Shown here: piece after piece, positions 1 through 12,783 of the stretch | Layout of the letters: each line of letters opens with the position of its first letter | Position numbering within the stretch: position 1 is the first letter of the stretch | Assembly: GCF_036785885.1 (NCBI RefSeq) | Contig: NC_092317.1 | Location: 6,450,501-6,514,500, forward strand | Length of the DNA stretch: 64,000 nt | Reading direction: 5' to 3' | From: Coffea arabica | Lineage: Eukaryota > Streptophyta > Magnoliopsida > Gentianales > Rubiaceae | The notes under the pieces: generated by a model | What the model was told of the DNA's origin: nothing | The model's input: the letters and a program-made list of their open reading frames with translations, nothing else | The model's database searches: none | Made by a program: the position numbers and the translations under genes

Positions 1-56
1 TTCTATGTTTCCAATCGAATTCAACTATTGTCCGTGCTTCAAACATTGAGCCTTGA

Positions 57-155
<99 letters not shown>

Positions 156-1815
156 GCAATCCGTGAAACTGAAGCACAGTTCAGACAGTTCGGACCATTA
201 AGCTGCAAGAAATGCAAGTTCCAGGTTGTTTATGCTTATGCTCGATGGAGCTACTTAAAAGCACCAATTGTTGGTTGTTTTCCATGTACCAAAGGAGAAT
301 GAATTCTGTGACCTGTTTTTCCAAACTTCATTGGACAATGTTTACTTCATGCTCGAAAGATCTTTGCAAGTCTTAGGATAAAGGGCATGACTGCTTTCGC
401 AGGATAAATTCTGCTACACTTTCATGTTTGTTAGGAGGCTAAACTAATTCATTTCAGCAAAACGAACCGAGTTCTTGAAGTCCCATGTGCTTACAGTTCC
501 AACATTGTGACAAAATCTTGCAATTGGACAGATGATTTTGATCGTTCCTTGTCTTTCCCTTTTTTTTTTTTTAGGGTAAAACATAGTTTTCATTCATTCA
601 AATCATGGATCACAGCTTTGATGAAAGGAAATCATCCCACCAGACAGTTCTACGTTTCAAACAAAGAAAAAATTTTGCTAAAACATAAGCCAGCAAGTTT
701 CCCTTTTCTTTTCCTTATTGTTACTATTTAAGTGTAACAGCATGGGACGGTACTTCATGCGTCAAAAATGGCTACACCGACATCTGCCGACAAAACTATG
801 TTAACCAAAATTTTCAGCTAGGAACAAAATTGAGTGAGGGATGGATTTTGAACCTAATTATATGCCAAGCCTTCAAAAACAAATTCTCAAACTTTTTTTA
901 GCTCAAAGTTCAAGCCTTTAACTACTAATTCTCAGCGACCAGTGTTTGTAAGTTCAATTAGCATTCGGAGACTGCATTAAACAAGGCATGAAAGCCAGTG
1001 AAGGAAGAAGAAAACAGCAGGAAGCCATGCAAGGAGTAGTAGACACCAGAGGGAACAACAGCATGATGTTTTCCAGCATTTAATGTTCAACCGCTGGATT
1101 TCTATTTTTGCTTGTTCTATTTCTTTTTCCTATGAAGGTTGGGGACTAAAGAAAAGTAGTCGGATTAGTTGAGACTTGAGTTTAACTCGAGTAAAATTAG
1201 CCAAAACTTGCCCTTAAATGCCTTGAAAATCTAGATGGCCATTGATGAAGTTGCTTTCCTAACCCCCCAAAAAAAAAAAAGGCTCATTTGTCATTAGAAA
1301 TTTTCCTTTGGAGGTCTAATGTTGTTTTCACAAATCTCCCCCTGTACCACCGGAAAGTTTTCTTGTACTAGTTACCAATCAATTTTCTCCTGCCACGTTC
1401 TTAAACTACTGGCCTAAAATTACTTGGAACCTAACCTCATAATAAAAAAAAAAACAAAAACATTAGAAAAAAAAAGTAAGTTGAAAAAAAAAAGAAAGTA
1501 ATATCCCCAACCCCACAAAATGAAAAAAAAGAAAAAAGAGAAAACTAAACAAACTACTAAAAATATTTAGTATCAGCAAAAGAAAAAAAAAAGGTAAAAA
1601 TAAAAAGGACAAAGTACTGAAGTAGTCATTAAAAATGTTACCTTAACCTCTGACTTATTACAAGCTCATAAGACTGCATTGAGATTTGAGAGAGAGAAAA
1701 ACTAGTGCCTCCCATTAAGCAACCAGAATTAATTAGAGATCTGAGGAGAGGAGGAGGAGGAGCCTCTGCAATTCCCTCGTACAAGGGGAAGCGGGAAACA
1801 GAGAGAGAGAGAGAG
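156..1815. other. Gene-free interval: agmatine deiminase 3' region and kinase upstream region
   Basis: The first few hundred bases after the TAA at 155 are probably the 3' UTR of the agmatine deiminase gene. From about 1260 to 1600 the DNA is rich in A-tracts. The last 20 bases before 1816 are a GA dinucleotide run that would sit in the kinase 5' leader. No further coding signal is visible. Confidence 0.5.
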
Positions 1816-4800
1816 ATGGGATGCTCTTTTTCTGGTCTGAATGCCCTCTACGACGCCGTTAATGGTGGGGGAGATGTTTGGATCAATGAAAACCGGTTCA
1901 GGGTCATCAGGCAGCTAGGTGAAGGTGGCTTTGCTTATGTATATCTTGTCAAAGAAATCCCTTCTTCTGACCCCTCCTCCAATGCTGGCCTCTCCAAAAA
2001 GTTCAAGAATTCTTCTCATTTATCTGGTATTAAGTGATTTCTTCCACTTGATTTTGGTTGAATTTTTTGAGACTGATTTTAAAGTTGGGATCTTTATATT
2101 TTTTCCCCATGTGGGTCATTTTTTGTTTTTAAGTTTCCTTTTTAGTTTCTTGCGTTTGATCTGAAAATTGGTTTATGCTTCCATTGGTGCAAAATGGGAT
2201 TCTTTGATCGGTTTGGTTTGAATTTTGGATTTTACCCTTTTGGCTGTGGTATGACGGTCTTACAAGTGAGAGAATTTAGAAAAAGAAATGATTTTGATTG
2301 AATATTTTGATACAACTGTGGTGGGGAATTCAAGCATGGCACCTCTCATCAAGTTCAATGTCCTTGGTTACTCAGCGCAGAGATTGCTGGATAATTTGCT
2401 CTCCTTTTATCAATTTTGAATCTTTGATCTGATGGTTGCTGTTTATCTGGTTACTTGGTGATGGAATGGTATATTCCATTGACTTGTCTGATCCTGCGAC
2501 CTTTTCTATTTCTTTATTTAATTGATGACGTCTGAGCTAATAAAAAAAGCTCACATTTTTACTGGCGGCATTGGACATGTAGTAGTTGTGTCTAGTTTTC
2601 ATTCTCAGGTTCTTGAGTTGATAGTTATAAGGTACCTGTGCAGTTGGCATGGATTCAGTTCTGAATTTCCTGGTGGATTGATTTGTTTAGCTGGTTTTCT
2701 CTATCATTTGTGTTGAAGATATGTGATCTGATATTATGGAAATATTTGCTATTGTAAATATTAGGAAAGATTTGATTATAGTATCATATATTAATTAGGT
2801 ATCATATGATTATAGTATCATATATTAATTAGGTAGTAGATTGATTTAGATTAGCATGATTTTAGGATCTAAATTAGGTTACACTTGTGTATATATATTT
2901 GTATATTGTATAGTCCAAAGAGATGAAGAAGAGTATTTTCTCTCCCTTTTTATTAGTTTACATGGTATCAGAGTTTCAGGCTCTGTTATCAGTTTGTCTT
3001 TTGACGTGACCCTATTGAGTCACTTTTAGGTCTTTCTTGTATGAATTATAATGGCAGATATGAAAGGTAGTAATAGAGAGATGAAAACAGTAATTTTTGA
3101 TGTTATTCCTACAACATCAAAAATTACTGAACACAAATTGAGTGGAAAATTTTTTTGGATTGGAGTAAAACTATTCGGATATATCTGCGCAGCATCGATA
3201 GAGATGATCATCTCACTGATGACCCACCCGTTGATGGGGAAGAAAAGAAGGTTTGGCTAAGGGAAGATGCAAAACTATTTTTCAAGTGGAGAGAACAAAG
3301 CATATCGAAATTGATTGCCACTTTGTTGGTGAAAAAAATCCAGCAAAACTTGATCTCAACCAGTCATGTGAGAACTGGAGAACAGTTAGCTGATATTTTC
3401 ACTAAGCCTCTAAATGGTCCGAGAATTGATTACATTTGTGGCAAGATGGACATGATTAACATCTATGCTCCATCTTGAGGGGGAGTGTTGAAGATATGTG
3501 ATCTGATATTATGGAAATATTTGTTGTTGTAAATATTAGGAAAGATTTGATTATAGTATCATATGATTATAGTATCATATATTAATTAGGTAGTAGATTG
3601 ATTTAGATTAGCATGATTTTAGGATCTAAATTAGGTTACACTTGTGTGTATATATTTGTATATTGTGTAGTCCAAAGAGATGAAGAAGAGTATTTTCTCT
3701 CCCTTTTTCTTAGTTTACAATTTGTTATTGCACTATGCGAGTAGATGTTGTAGTATACCATCATCAATTATAACTGAGCATCTGTTCTCACTTTCCAATG
3801 GAAAAGATAACTCTATCAAAAATCAGATTCATCAATCTCTATATACTTTCAATACTAATTAGATTCCAGTAAGAATGCTTGATCCTTCTCATAATTTTTG
3901 AATTCAATAGCTCCACAATTTTTTTTTTAATTCAATAACATGGTTGTTCTACTATTTCTATGGAGTTTGGTTATGATGGGAAATTGATACTTGTGTACTC
4001 TAGCCTTGGCATTTTTATGTTTCTGATCTGAGCTATTAGCAATTTAGGGCTGGCCCTGTATGAAAAGAAAGAAATATAGCTATAGAAACCATTCTAATTG
4101 TTACTCTGTCATGTTAACTTTTTATGTGTAGAGGATGGAACTTATGCAATGAAGAAAGTTCTCATTCAGAATACTGAACAGCTGGAGTTGGTGAGAGAGG
4201 AGATCCGAGTTTCATCCCTGTTCAGCCATCCCAATCTGCTTCCTCTCCTTGATCATGCTATCATTGCAATCAAGGTAAGATCTTGTAAAACTTGGTTGTT
4301 ATCTCCATGTCTAACTTTTATTGATGTTAATTCCTTGTGAAGTAAGATTATTTGTCCCCGAAGTAGGATGAGGTGTTCCCTTTAAGGAAAACAATTTTTA
4401 AAGTCATTCATAGCATTGGTTTATGAATAGATGTTCAAAGTCAAGGCGGTCAAGATATTGTCTCTAAGTCTTTTCGTCATAAATCTTCTGGCGTTGTATA
4501 TGTGCATAGCATCACCCTCAATTGAATGAAGGAAGCTGTGCTCACTACTGGCAGTTTGAGAGAGAGTTTAAATTGTGTGGTAGTAATTTTCATGGAATAA
4601 GCAGTATATTAGTGACAAGCCATGAATAACAGGTGCAGAGTGTTTATCTCATGATTTTCATTCATTTTCATATGCGATTAAGCCTTCTATGGTTTTGTTC
4701 TTATTTTCCCTTTATTTGTTCCTTTCCTTTCAATGAATTTTATACCTTAATTGCTGCATTGTTAGATATACTACACCATTCTGCCCATTCACCACCAGTC

Positions 4801-6627
4801 TTTGCAGATTTTTATTTGATACACTAGATGTTTTTATTTTCACTGACTCGTATATTTTTGACACTAAATTCTGTATGGTAGGCCCCCACACAAGATCAGT
4901 CTTGGAAGCATGAAGCTTATTTGTTGTTTCCAGTCCATTTGGATGGGACTTTGATGGACAACTCCAAGACTATGAAGGCTAAGAAGGAGTTCTTCTCTAC
5001 CTCAGATGTTCTTCAAATCTTCCATCAGGTGAGTGAAAATGAAAAATGTGCAAAAGATTGCATATCTTGTTCATTAGTTTGTTGTCCATTAGCATGTACT
5101 GCACTGAAATTTTCTGAAAAAATGTTTCTTTAGTAATAACATAGTCTTGCATACCTGGGTTCATTATTCGGTTTAGTATGTCTTGGTCTTTCCAAAACTT
5201 GAAAAGGATTAAAGGATGTAGGAAGATCAATTTTGTTTTGGATATATTTATTTTTCATTCTAGCACCTGAATTGAGAAGTCAGTGCTTTTACTAAGACTG
5301 AATTTATCTGCAATAAATGCTTTTCTGAAAAGATAGTTGTTCTGCAGCTTTGTGCAGGATTGAAGCATATGCACAATTTTGAACCTCCATATGCACATAA
5401 TGATGTTAAAGCTGGCAATGTACTTCTGACACATAGAAAAGGGCAAGCACCTCTTGCAATCCTGATGGATTTTGGAAGTGCTCGTCCTGCCAGGAAGCAG
5501 ATTCGATCTCGTTCCGAGGCCCTTCAATTACAGGTCCTTGGAATATTTTTCTTTGTTTATAATCATATATTGTTCATTGAATCACTCTATATTTGTTACT
5601 CAAGCAAACTTTCCCAACTGATGCTAGTACTTTGACATTGCCTGTGTTTATGATCTATTCAAATGTGCAGTTTTCAGCAAAGTTTGTTGTATCTCCTACT
5701 TATTTTAGTTAGTTTCTGTTGTTGGTTGTGCAGGAATGGGCATCTGAGCACTGTTCAGCCCCTTACCGTGCTCCTGAATTGTGGGATTGTCCCAGCCATG
5801 CAGATATAGATGAAAGAACTGATATCTGGTCACTGGGATGCACTTTATATGCAATAATGTGAGGCTTCTAACTATTTTTCTTTTGGATTGTGATTAATAT
5901 ACAATTTATGAAATAGAATTCTTGTTCAATTGAAATAGTTTCTAATGCTGATGGAGCAGATTCTTGGGTATATAAAACAGTCTCCTTCACATCCAGTGAT
6001 CATACTTGATGCCTTTCTTTTTCCTTGAAGTTGAATGCTTTTAATTTTTGCAAAGTTTTCTATGTTGCCACTTGCTTTTTCTGCCTAGCCACCTCGCAAT
6101 TAATTGTGATGAAAGGGGCTTTGATTGATAAATCAAATTACATTTATTGTTGTATCTGGTGTTTCATTTTTAACTCTAAACATAGATATTGTTGCATGTT
6201 ATCGTCACTTTTATGCTTGTAAACAGCTAAAAAATGATAACGTCGAACTTGTATCTGTCAGTGAGTAGGCGTCGATGTCAAACTCATTGTCAACAAATAA
6301 AGTCATTAACCTATTACTAGTATGGATTACATGGATGAGATATTTGGAGACCTTTTCCCATGATGGTCATTAAATTTCTTCATTCTTGGCTGCTTCTCCA
6401 GGTATGGCGTATCTCCATTTGAGTATGCACTTGGAGAATCTGGTGGGAGTTTACAGTTGGCTATTGTAAATGCACAAATAAAGTGGCCAGCTGGGCCTAA
6501 TCCTCCGTATCCTGAAGCCCTTCACCAATTCGTGACATGGATGCTTCAGCCACAACCTACAGTACGGCCACGAATCGATGATATCATCATTCATGTTGAT
6601 AAGTTGATCGCAAAGTTCTCTAAGTGA
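1816..6627 (+). CDS. STK16/NAK-family serine/threonine protein kinase
   Basis: Six exons join in frame to 345 residues: 1816-2026, 4132-4274, 4882-5028, 5348-5533, 5734-5858, 6402-6627. All introns are GT-AG. Kinase features are complete: glycine loop GEGGFAYV (35-42), ATP lysine in YAMKK (about K78), catalytic loop HNDVKAGN (184-191), DFG (208-210), and an APE motif in RAPELWD. The N-terminus MGCSFSG has Gly2 and Cys3, which suits myristoylation and palmitoylation as in human STK16, so a membrane location is likely. The length fits plant STK16-like kinases (about 345 aa). HND in place of HRD is, from memory, normal in the plant members. The start is preferred over an upstream in-frame ATG at 1705, because the MGC lipidation start is conserved and the intervening GA-rich sequence looks like leader. 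Intron 1 (2.1 kb) hosts a copia element. Confidence 0.9.
2711..2962 (+). repeat. Left LTR of the copia element
   Basis: 252 bp repeat nearly identical to 3486-3719. It contains a short internal duplication of an AT-rich stretch that accounts for its extra length relative to the right LTR. Confidence 0.88.
3486..3719 (+). repeat. Right LTR of the copia element
   Basis: 234 bp repeat matching 2711-2962. It is followed immediately by the second copy of the target duplication ATTTG. Confidence 0.88.
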
Positions 6628-7269
6628 AGAAATGGGAACTAGAAAAATGTTGGTTTAATTATACAGGTGCTTTATCTATCTTGTTATATTTTGGCATGTG
6701 GGTAATGAAAGTTAGTTCTTATCAATCTTTCACTATTATGGTTAGTTTGTGATAAGAAGATTTAGCAAGTTCTCAGTTCTCATTTCACATTTAGGAGAGC
6801 TCTTGGCAATTTTTTTGTTTTTTATCTCCATCTTGTCGTTGGTGTAATAGGAATTGAATACATCAGTCAAGTTTGATGCCGTAATGATACCAAAATTTTA
6901 CTCAAAAATTTTCCCCCTCTTCTCTCTGTGAACGTGCTTATGGGCATAGCTATGACTATTATGTAATTACTTTCTTTTGGTGCATTAGAAACAATGTTAC
7001 ATCCATTCAACAGTATAATGATGCTCGTGATTGAGCCTAGGACATTGATCTATTCAAAAGCCTTCTTCTTTGCATTTGCATTTGACCAAATGACAACAGC
7101 ACAATATTGCCTCACATATATTCTTCTGAAGTATCTGCAGGCAGAGAGGAAGGTAAGAATGATTTTTGACTTAGTGATGCAACTAAAGAATTGTTAACTG
7201 GAATTGCTAACAAAAGCAATACCTTTCCTCAAGTGGATATCATGCCTGCGCCTGGTCAGTGAATCATCA
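6628..7269. other. Convergent 3' flanks between kinase and ceramide synthase
   Basis: Both neighbouring genes end here, from opposite strands, so this interval should hold two 3' UTRs. It is AT-rich with no convincing open frame. Confidence 0.5.
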
Positions 7270-9027
7270 TTAGTCTTGATGTTCCTCCTCCCCTTCAGAA
7301 TCTACAGATGAAACACACAGGAGATAAAACTTCCAGTTCCAATCTAGAAACTTGAGTTAAAAATTCTATTTGATCCATCATTGACTCTCTAACTTGTACG
7401 TCTGCACTTACCAGATCTCACATCGTCACTAACTTGCCCTTTTGATTTGATTTGTTCTACGGCCATCTTGAGCGCTAGTTTACCCCAGTACCAGTGCAGA
7501 GCAAGCAAGCAGAAAAGCAGAGAGTTGAAGAAGTAGTAAAGGACAGTTCCCTCAGTGTTGTTAATACCGTCCAAGATGTAAAGTATTTCATAGCTGTGCT
7601 TAAACAGCAACAAACACAACTCGTTTTTAGACGGAAAGAAATACGTACTTTAGGATAAACCATCATGCAGAACCGGAACTCACCTGGTGCTCCTCAGGAC
7701 CCAGAAGGGAAAAAGAATAAGCCGGAAAATTAGCCAAGAAAGTGCGAAAATGGGGAACAAAGTGTTAGCAAGCCGATCATAACCACTATATTTGGACATC
7801 TTGGCAGTTTCAAGAAATACATCACTTGCTTCATGGAGTGCCAAAACAACTGATCCAACGCGACCAAACCTGCAACAGAAACAGAATGAGCACTCTGAAC
7901 ATAGCTTAGGATCAAGACGAGTAATCTAAGACTAACAGTGAATTTTCTTCGCACTTTTTAAAGTGCAGGAACTGAAAATGTTGGTTAATATCTTGTAATG
8001 GAGTTTCTGCTAAGAACAAGAGGTGTTTAAGCACCGAGTCCTGATGCAGCCAGACTCTGACGACTCTGAATATCTAATGCATGAGATTTTAGAAACCATG
8101 CAAGTGCCTAATAAATGTGCCTGGATATGCTGCACATTTACATTTTCATAGTTCGGTGTTTAGACATATGATCCATGTTGCTTGAGCATTTGCGATTGCA
8201 GCTCAAGAAATGGCAACCAGCCAGTTAGAAGAATACAGTCTGAAAGCACCATATGACCTCGCAATAATTTTGGGCTACTAAGTTCCATACCTGAATATAT
8301 AGGACACTGCAATCAATAGTACTGATGCTACATGATGAATCATTGACGCCCAAAAATCAGAGCGTTTCGTATCCCAGAAGAGCAAGGCAACTATGGCATA
8401 AATGTAAAAACCTCCAGAGTACATGTACAGAAGCTTCAGCTTAAACCTGGTCAGCATTAATAAAATCAAATATACTGTACATAACTGCAAATTCAAGAGT
8501 TACAAGCTTTAAATCCAGCATATTATGAATCAAAGAAGCTTACTTCATTTTCTGATCTGGCCAGACCTGATCTCCAGGACCTATCCAGAAATATCTGGTG
8601 TTGCTAAACCAGGGCTCATTATAAGTAACAAGAATTGCCAGAAACTCTGCAGATATACCATAAAATGTTTTCCAGGCACACTCTTTGAACTTTGTAATTT
8701 TCTTTCTCCTCAAACTTGTCTTCAACTTAGCATGATCCTTTCCGAAGATTAGGCGCGTTGCTAATTTCTGCATAAAGCAAACAATTTGAATAAACAAGAA
8801 TGTAAAAATTATTGTGTGCAGTGTTCCCAGCTCAGGAAAAATTCAAACGAAATAGGAAATGGAGAAAATAAATCTAAAAAGTATACCTCAAAGATAAATC
8901 TATCAAGAATTAAGCGAAGTAACAGGAAGGAAACAGTGAAAAAGGGAAGGGCAATAAGATCTTGGTATTGTGGATAGGACTCCTCATCCCAACCAATGTG
9001 AACACCTTTTCCAGAGAAGAATCCCAT
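7270..9027 (-). CDS. LOH1: Ceramide synthase, LAG1/LOH type (TLC domain)
   Basis: Six minus-strand exons join in frame to 306 residues: 9027-8887, 8767-8544, 8446-8291, 7869-7684, 7593-7412, 7301-7270. The N-terminus contains [14 protein letters not shown] and DRFIFEKLA, as in Arabidopsis LOH1 and LOH3. The TLC domain fills the centre, with the Lag motif seen as the histidine pair HH at 159-160 and [10 protein letters not shown] near 185-194, which carry the catalytic residues of ceramide synthases. Several hydrophobic helices (for example [15 protein letters not shown] and [13 protein letters not shown]) fit an ER multi-spanning enzyme that N-acylates sphingoid bases. The acidic end [10 protein letters not shown], on a 32 nt last exon, matches the acidic tails of plant LOH proteins. 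Length (about 310 aa in Arabidopsis LOH1) agrees. The symbol is given at family level; LOH1 versus LOH3 is not resolved. Confidence 0.92.
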
Positions 9028-10746
9028 CTAAAATACAAAGTATGCTCCGAGAGAATTTCTTCAACGCGAGTGTTTTCAAGAATGGTAATGATGAATTAAT
9101 GGGCTTATAAGAGGCTAGATTTCCTTTCTTCAGACTGGGAAAAATCAAACTTGGCGGGCTGACTTTGCACAGTGTATCAGACAGAATATGTATAGGCAAT
9201 CAGTTTATGAGTTTGAAAAAGTGATTGTAAGTTACTATCTGACTTTATGTTCAAGTTTTGTAGCTTGGAAAATTTTCTAGAAGATCAATCTTAATTTTCT
9301 GATCCAGCCTCCTCAAGTGCCTGATTAAGTTATGAATAGTTAAAGAGGATGATCATTCTGGGTTCAAGACTGAAGCAAGACATAGTCGATTAAGAACGAT
9401 TAATGCTAGCTTTAACAATTAGTAATGCATTAGCATATTGATGCTGAATGAGTAAAATCATTTGTCTCCTGTATGGGGTGGATGTCAAAGTACTTCGAAT
9501 AGCAAAATTGAAAAGAAAAATGAATCTAACCATGAAATTCTAGAAAAAGGTGATTGTAAATTTCGGGGAAGAAGACTCGATGAAGTTCAGAATTCAAAGC
9601 TGTCACTTCCTCTGTTAAGTTTGGTCGTGCACTTGGGGATTTAAAAAGTGGACTGGTCTACTAGGAATCTTCTTACCCCAAACAAAAATAAAGGGCTAAT
9701 TTAGAAAAGCCAAAAAGGAAGGACAATTCCTCTTTTCACTTGTTAGCATGAATTGAAACCACAGGGCCAACGGCCTTCGCTAGTCAAATCAAGCATTCCC
9801 TTCTTGTTTTCTTAGTGATTGGATAGATGATTGATTATTTGGATGGCTTGGGCATTTGTTTAGGTAGATGAAATCTTGGAAGGTAATGGGAAACATTCAT
9901 GATTCAATAATCAATTAATCACAGATCATTGACTAGCGCTAATAACTTCATCAAAAATATACACTAATTAATATAGGATAAGACAATTCTTACCAATTTG
10001 ATTAACATTAGCCTCCATCAGTTTTACATATATACGACTAACTCCTAATCCTAGGCACTTTACTCGAAAATACGTAGAGACCCCAAAATTGTTCAACAAC
10101 TATTTTCTTGAGTAAATTAAAATTAGGTGGCATGCATTTATACCGGTGAGTGAGTAGTATATATACTATCAATGTATATAAGATAAACATATTTTTTATT
10201 TTCAATTAGAACGCAGAACGTGTTAAATGTTTATGTTGGCAAAAATTTTTAAATATATTCTACATTTGCCAGTAGATATTGCTCAAACAAAAACTCAAAT
10301 GAATTTAGTCTTCCTCTTCTCTCTTCGAGCTGCACATATAAGTGATGTAAAAGTTGGTCAAATTGTAGCTTAAACAAATGAAACATTTGTTAGTTCACCA
10401 ACAACTATGGATGGTAAGTGGAGTTTAAACTTTCATTTCCAACCTTTTATGGTCCTTATCCATTAGGCAGAGAATGCTATTTTCACACGGCAGTATATTG
10501 GTATTGCTGGACTGCCAGAGCCTTCTAGCCTCTTCAACACACGAATGACAACAAACAACGGAACAAGATATACAATAATGTTACTCATGGAGTCAAAAGA
10601 TACGGCCACTTTCGAGAGTGTTAATTCAACTGTTGCATCTAAATTGACAACTTTTGGAATGTCAATTTGACCCAAGATTTATCAATGCTTCATTTCCCAT
10701 TTAGAACCAGACTTGTTCTAGGCATATTTCAATGTTTTCAATGCTG
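9028..10746. other. Divergent intergenic region between ceramide synthase and GDU-like gene
   Basis: This 1.7 kb is AT-rich and should contain the two divergent promoters. I see no further gene. Short open frames on both strands have no recognisable composition or motif. Confidence 0.4.
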
Positions 10747-10756
10747 TATATATAAA
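10747..10756 (+). promoter_or_regulatory. Probable TATA box of the first GDU-like gene
   Basis: TATATATAAA lies 100 nt upstream of the ATG at 10856, a plausible distance for a plant core promoter with a leader of about 70 nt. Confidence 0.5.
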
Positions 10757-10855
10757 CAACAACTTAGAATCCTAGTGCTTCAACCAAGAAAGAGGAAGAA
10801 AATTGGTTTGGTTCTACAAATATCGATCCTAGACTGCTATCCTTGTAGAGGGTTC

Positions 10856-11152
10856 ATGGAAGGGTGGAGTATAAGTGCATCTTATTTTGCTTTTGGTGGG
10901 CTGATTTTCTTCAATTTTATGGTGTTTTCTTTGATGATTGTATGCTGCTCTAGACGATTTCTGTCGAGTAATTTGTCGAACGATGATAATCGTCAAGCAG
11001 AAGAGAAGCCTCAGGAGCAATTGCCGGTGAGCAATGCAGATGAGGCTCGTGCTGAGCAGATTGTTGTGATCATGGCTGGAGACCAGACCCCGAGTTTCAT
11101 TGCAATGCCAGCACCTTCACCACGTCCAGGTTCTCCAGAAGAACAAGTATGA
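10856..11152 (+). CDS. GLUTAMINE DUMPER-like single-pass membrane protein
   Basis: 98 residues in one exon. A transmembrane helix spans about residues 9-31 and is followed by CCSRRF. The cytosolic side carries VVIMAGDQTPSFIAMP (70-85), containing the exact VIMAG signature (71-75) that defines the plant GLUTAMINE DUMPER (GDU) family. In Arabidopsis, GDU1 acts with the RING ubiquitin ligase LOG2 and raises amino acid export; VIMAG is needed for that interaction (family knowledge). The ATG at 10856 is preferred over an in-frame one at 10667, because the longer frame would read back through the TATA element and adds nothing GDU-like. The protein is short for the family but complete from helix to signature. 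A second, more degenerate family member lies 4 kb downstream on the same strand. Confidence 0.85.
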   Translation: MEGWSISASYFAFGGLIFFNFMVFSLMIVCCSRRFLSSNLSNDDNRQAEEKPQEQLPVSNADEARAEQIVVIMAGDQTPSFIAMPAPSPRPGSPEEQV

Positions 11153-11799
11153 CTTTTTCTGAGCAGGGAATTCAGATTTTTTGTGTATAGAACCTGGAAT
11201 TGTTCAAATGTTTATGAATATAAGGTAATTCTTTTTGTTTTTCTTCTCTTTTTTCTTTTGATAAAATTGTAAATGATTGAGGTAGGGATTGAGAGAGAAG
11301 AAGCTGCCTAATTCCAGTTGCTTATTATTCCATTATACATCATTTGGCCTCATCTTCATCAGACAAAATCAATAACAAAAGCCATCTGAACTTCACTTGA
11401 GAGGCCTAGAATTTATGTTCACCTGGACCACGGTCCTTTATGATTTGTTTGGTCTTTGAATAGAAGCTTTGATTCGTTCAAGTGTTATAAATATATAGTG
11501 ATTTTTTGTTTCTTTATTTATTTATTTTTTTTGTTGATGGAATTGTAAATGATTTTGAGATGGAAATGACTCGAAAAGTAAACTAGACTTTGGACGGATC
11601 ATCAATTTGTGTAGTAGATGAATGTTAATGTTCCATCTTTAGCTAAACAGCAAATGACCTGAGTCCTTTCTCGACCGTTTTGCTAACGACAAAATAGTCC
11701 TTTAACTTTATTTTTAGTCAATTTAATTCTTCGACTACAAATTTATAGCCTTTTTTTTTTTTTTTCTAAAGGACAAATCTAGAGTTGAAATATTCTTAT

Positions 11800-11876
11800 G
11801 GTTAGGGGAGAAATGAGTTGGGTAGTTCGAGGAAGGGAGTATGATTAAAGGTCTCGAGTTCGACTTCTCCCATTTA

Positions 11877-11912
<36 letters not shown>
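11800..11912 (+). mobile_element. tRNA-related SINE with TA-repeat tail
   Basis: The block has an A-box-like GAGTTGGGTAG near 11815 and a B-box-like GAGTTCGACTTC near 11856, spaced as in pol III promoters. It ends in a (TA)n run at about 11883-11912. Similar blocks occur at 34506-34593, 41983-42084 and 49946-50058. No clear target duplication was found. Confidence 0.5.
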
Positions 11913-11915
<3 letters not shown>

Positions 11916-12012
11916 TATGGTTTCTTTTCTTTGGGTTCAAGTTGGGAGAGGGGGTGGTAGGGGATGTGATAATTATAAATCCCATCATTAATTGTATTAA
12001 AACCTTTTGGAT

Positions 12013-12142
12013 TAATACACTTATAGTGTGTACACTATTATCATTAAATATATGATAATTAATCTGAATTTAAATTTAAAATTTAAATCTTACATATGTG
12101 TTATATATCTAATAGTGTATACACTATCAATCAGTGTATATA
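12013..12142. mobile_element. Small foldback element or MITE
   Basis: The left arm (AATACACTTATAGTG...ACACTATTA) is matched by an inverted right arm ending near 12142 (TAATAGTGTATACACTA...). The arms are imperfect and separated by AT-rich sequence. Family not assigned. Confidence 0.45.
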
Positions 12143-12766
12143 TGATTAACTCAATAATTTTTTTTTACTCTAATGATATTGCAGTAGTAGAGCAGTTCAT
12201 AGGCCTTAGATCTAAGGATAAGGGGAAAAAAATTGTAGAGTGAAGGGACAATTTAAAAGGGGAAAAAAAACACACAGCACACACACAAAGTGAGCACCAT
12301 CTCAACTTCACTTGCGAGTTGCTAGGCCCAGAATTTCTGTGCAATGATCCACCCACGCCCTGGTCCGAGGTCTTGTATGTTTGCTTGGTCCGACCGTCTT
12401 AGAGGAGGACTGGAGGGTGGTAACAGGCCCAACTTTCTTCCTTGAACCCTTTGACCAAATGGGTTCTATATTTTCAGTTGATGAAATGAATGCAGTTGTA
12501 CGAGGCGTTTGTCTCTCAAGTCTCTTCTTTTTTCTCTCTTTTTTTTAAAGATTTAAAATTTCTCTTGAATCCAAAAAAGATAAAAATAAAAAAAAAGAAC
12601 AAGAAGAAATTAAGAATTTCATTAGTTAGTTATCCCCAATTTATTCTGGCCAATGACCTTTCACTCTTAGGAATACAAAATTTATTCCCTCCAAAATTTT
12701 AGGTCGTTAATAAATTGCAATTTGCAAAGAGCAAAGCAAATCCAATCATAAAGACCAGGGGAGAAG

Positions 12767-12783
12767 CCTGCGCAATACGCAGG
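12767..12783. repeat. GC-rich perfect inverted repeat
   Basis: CCTGCG, a 5 nt loop, then CGCAGG, in otherwise AT-rich DNA. Such short GC palindromes occur near the ends of plant Helitrons, but no Helitron ends could be defined here. Confidence 0.35.

Larger units (their letters stand above)
2711..3719 (+). mobile_element. Compact Ty1/copia LTR element (fossil, broken) in kinase intron 1
   Basis: Two direct terminal repeats, 2711-2962 and 3486-3719, both begin TGTTGAAG and end TTACA. A 5 bp target duplication ATTTG flanks the element (2706-2710 and 3720-3724). The primer-binding site TGGTATCAGAG follows the left LTR at 2963, as is usual for plant copia elements primed by initiator methionine tRNA. 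A purine tract (GAGGGGGAG) precedes the right LTR. The internal part is only about 520 bp. It shows a piece of the copia polyprotein C-terminus, with the typical EQLADIFTKPL run near 3378-3410. The element is broken and non-autonomous. The LTRs differ by one indel block and only a handful of substitutions, so insertion is fairly recent, of the order of one to a few million years (inference). Confidence 0.9.

Noticed and set aside
12767-12783. GC palindrome as a Helitron terminus
   Set aside because: No TC start or hairpin-CTRR end could be located at a consistent distance, so no element is called.
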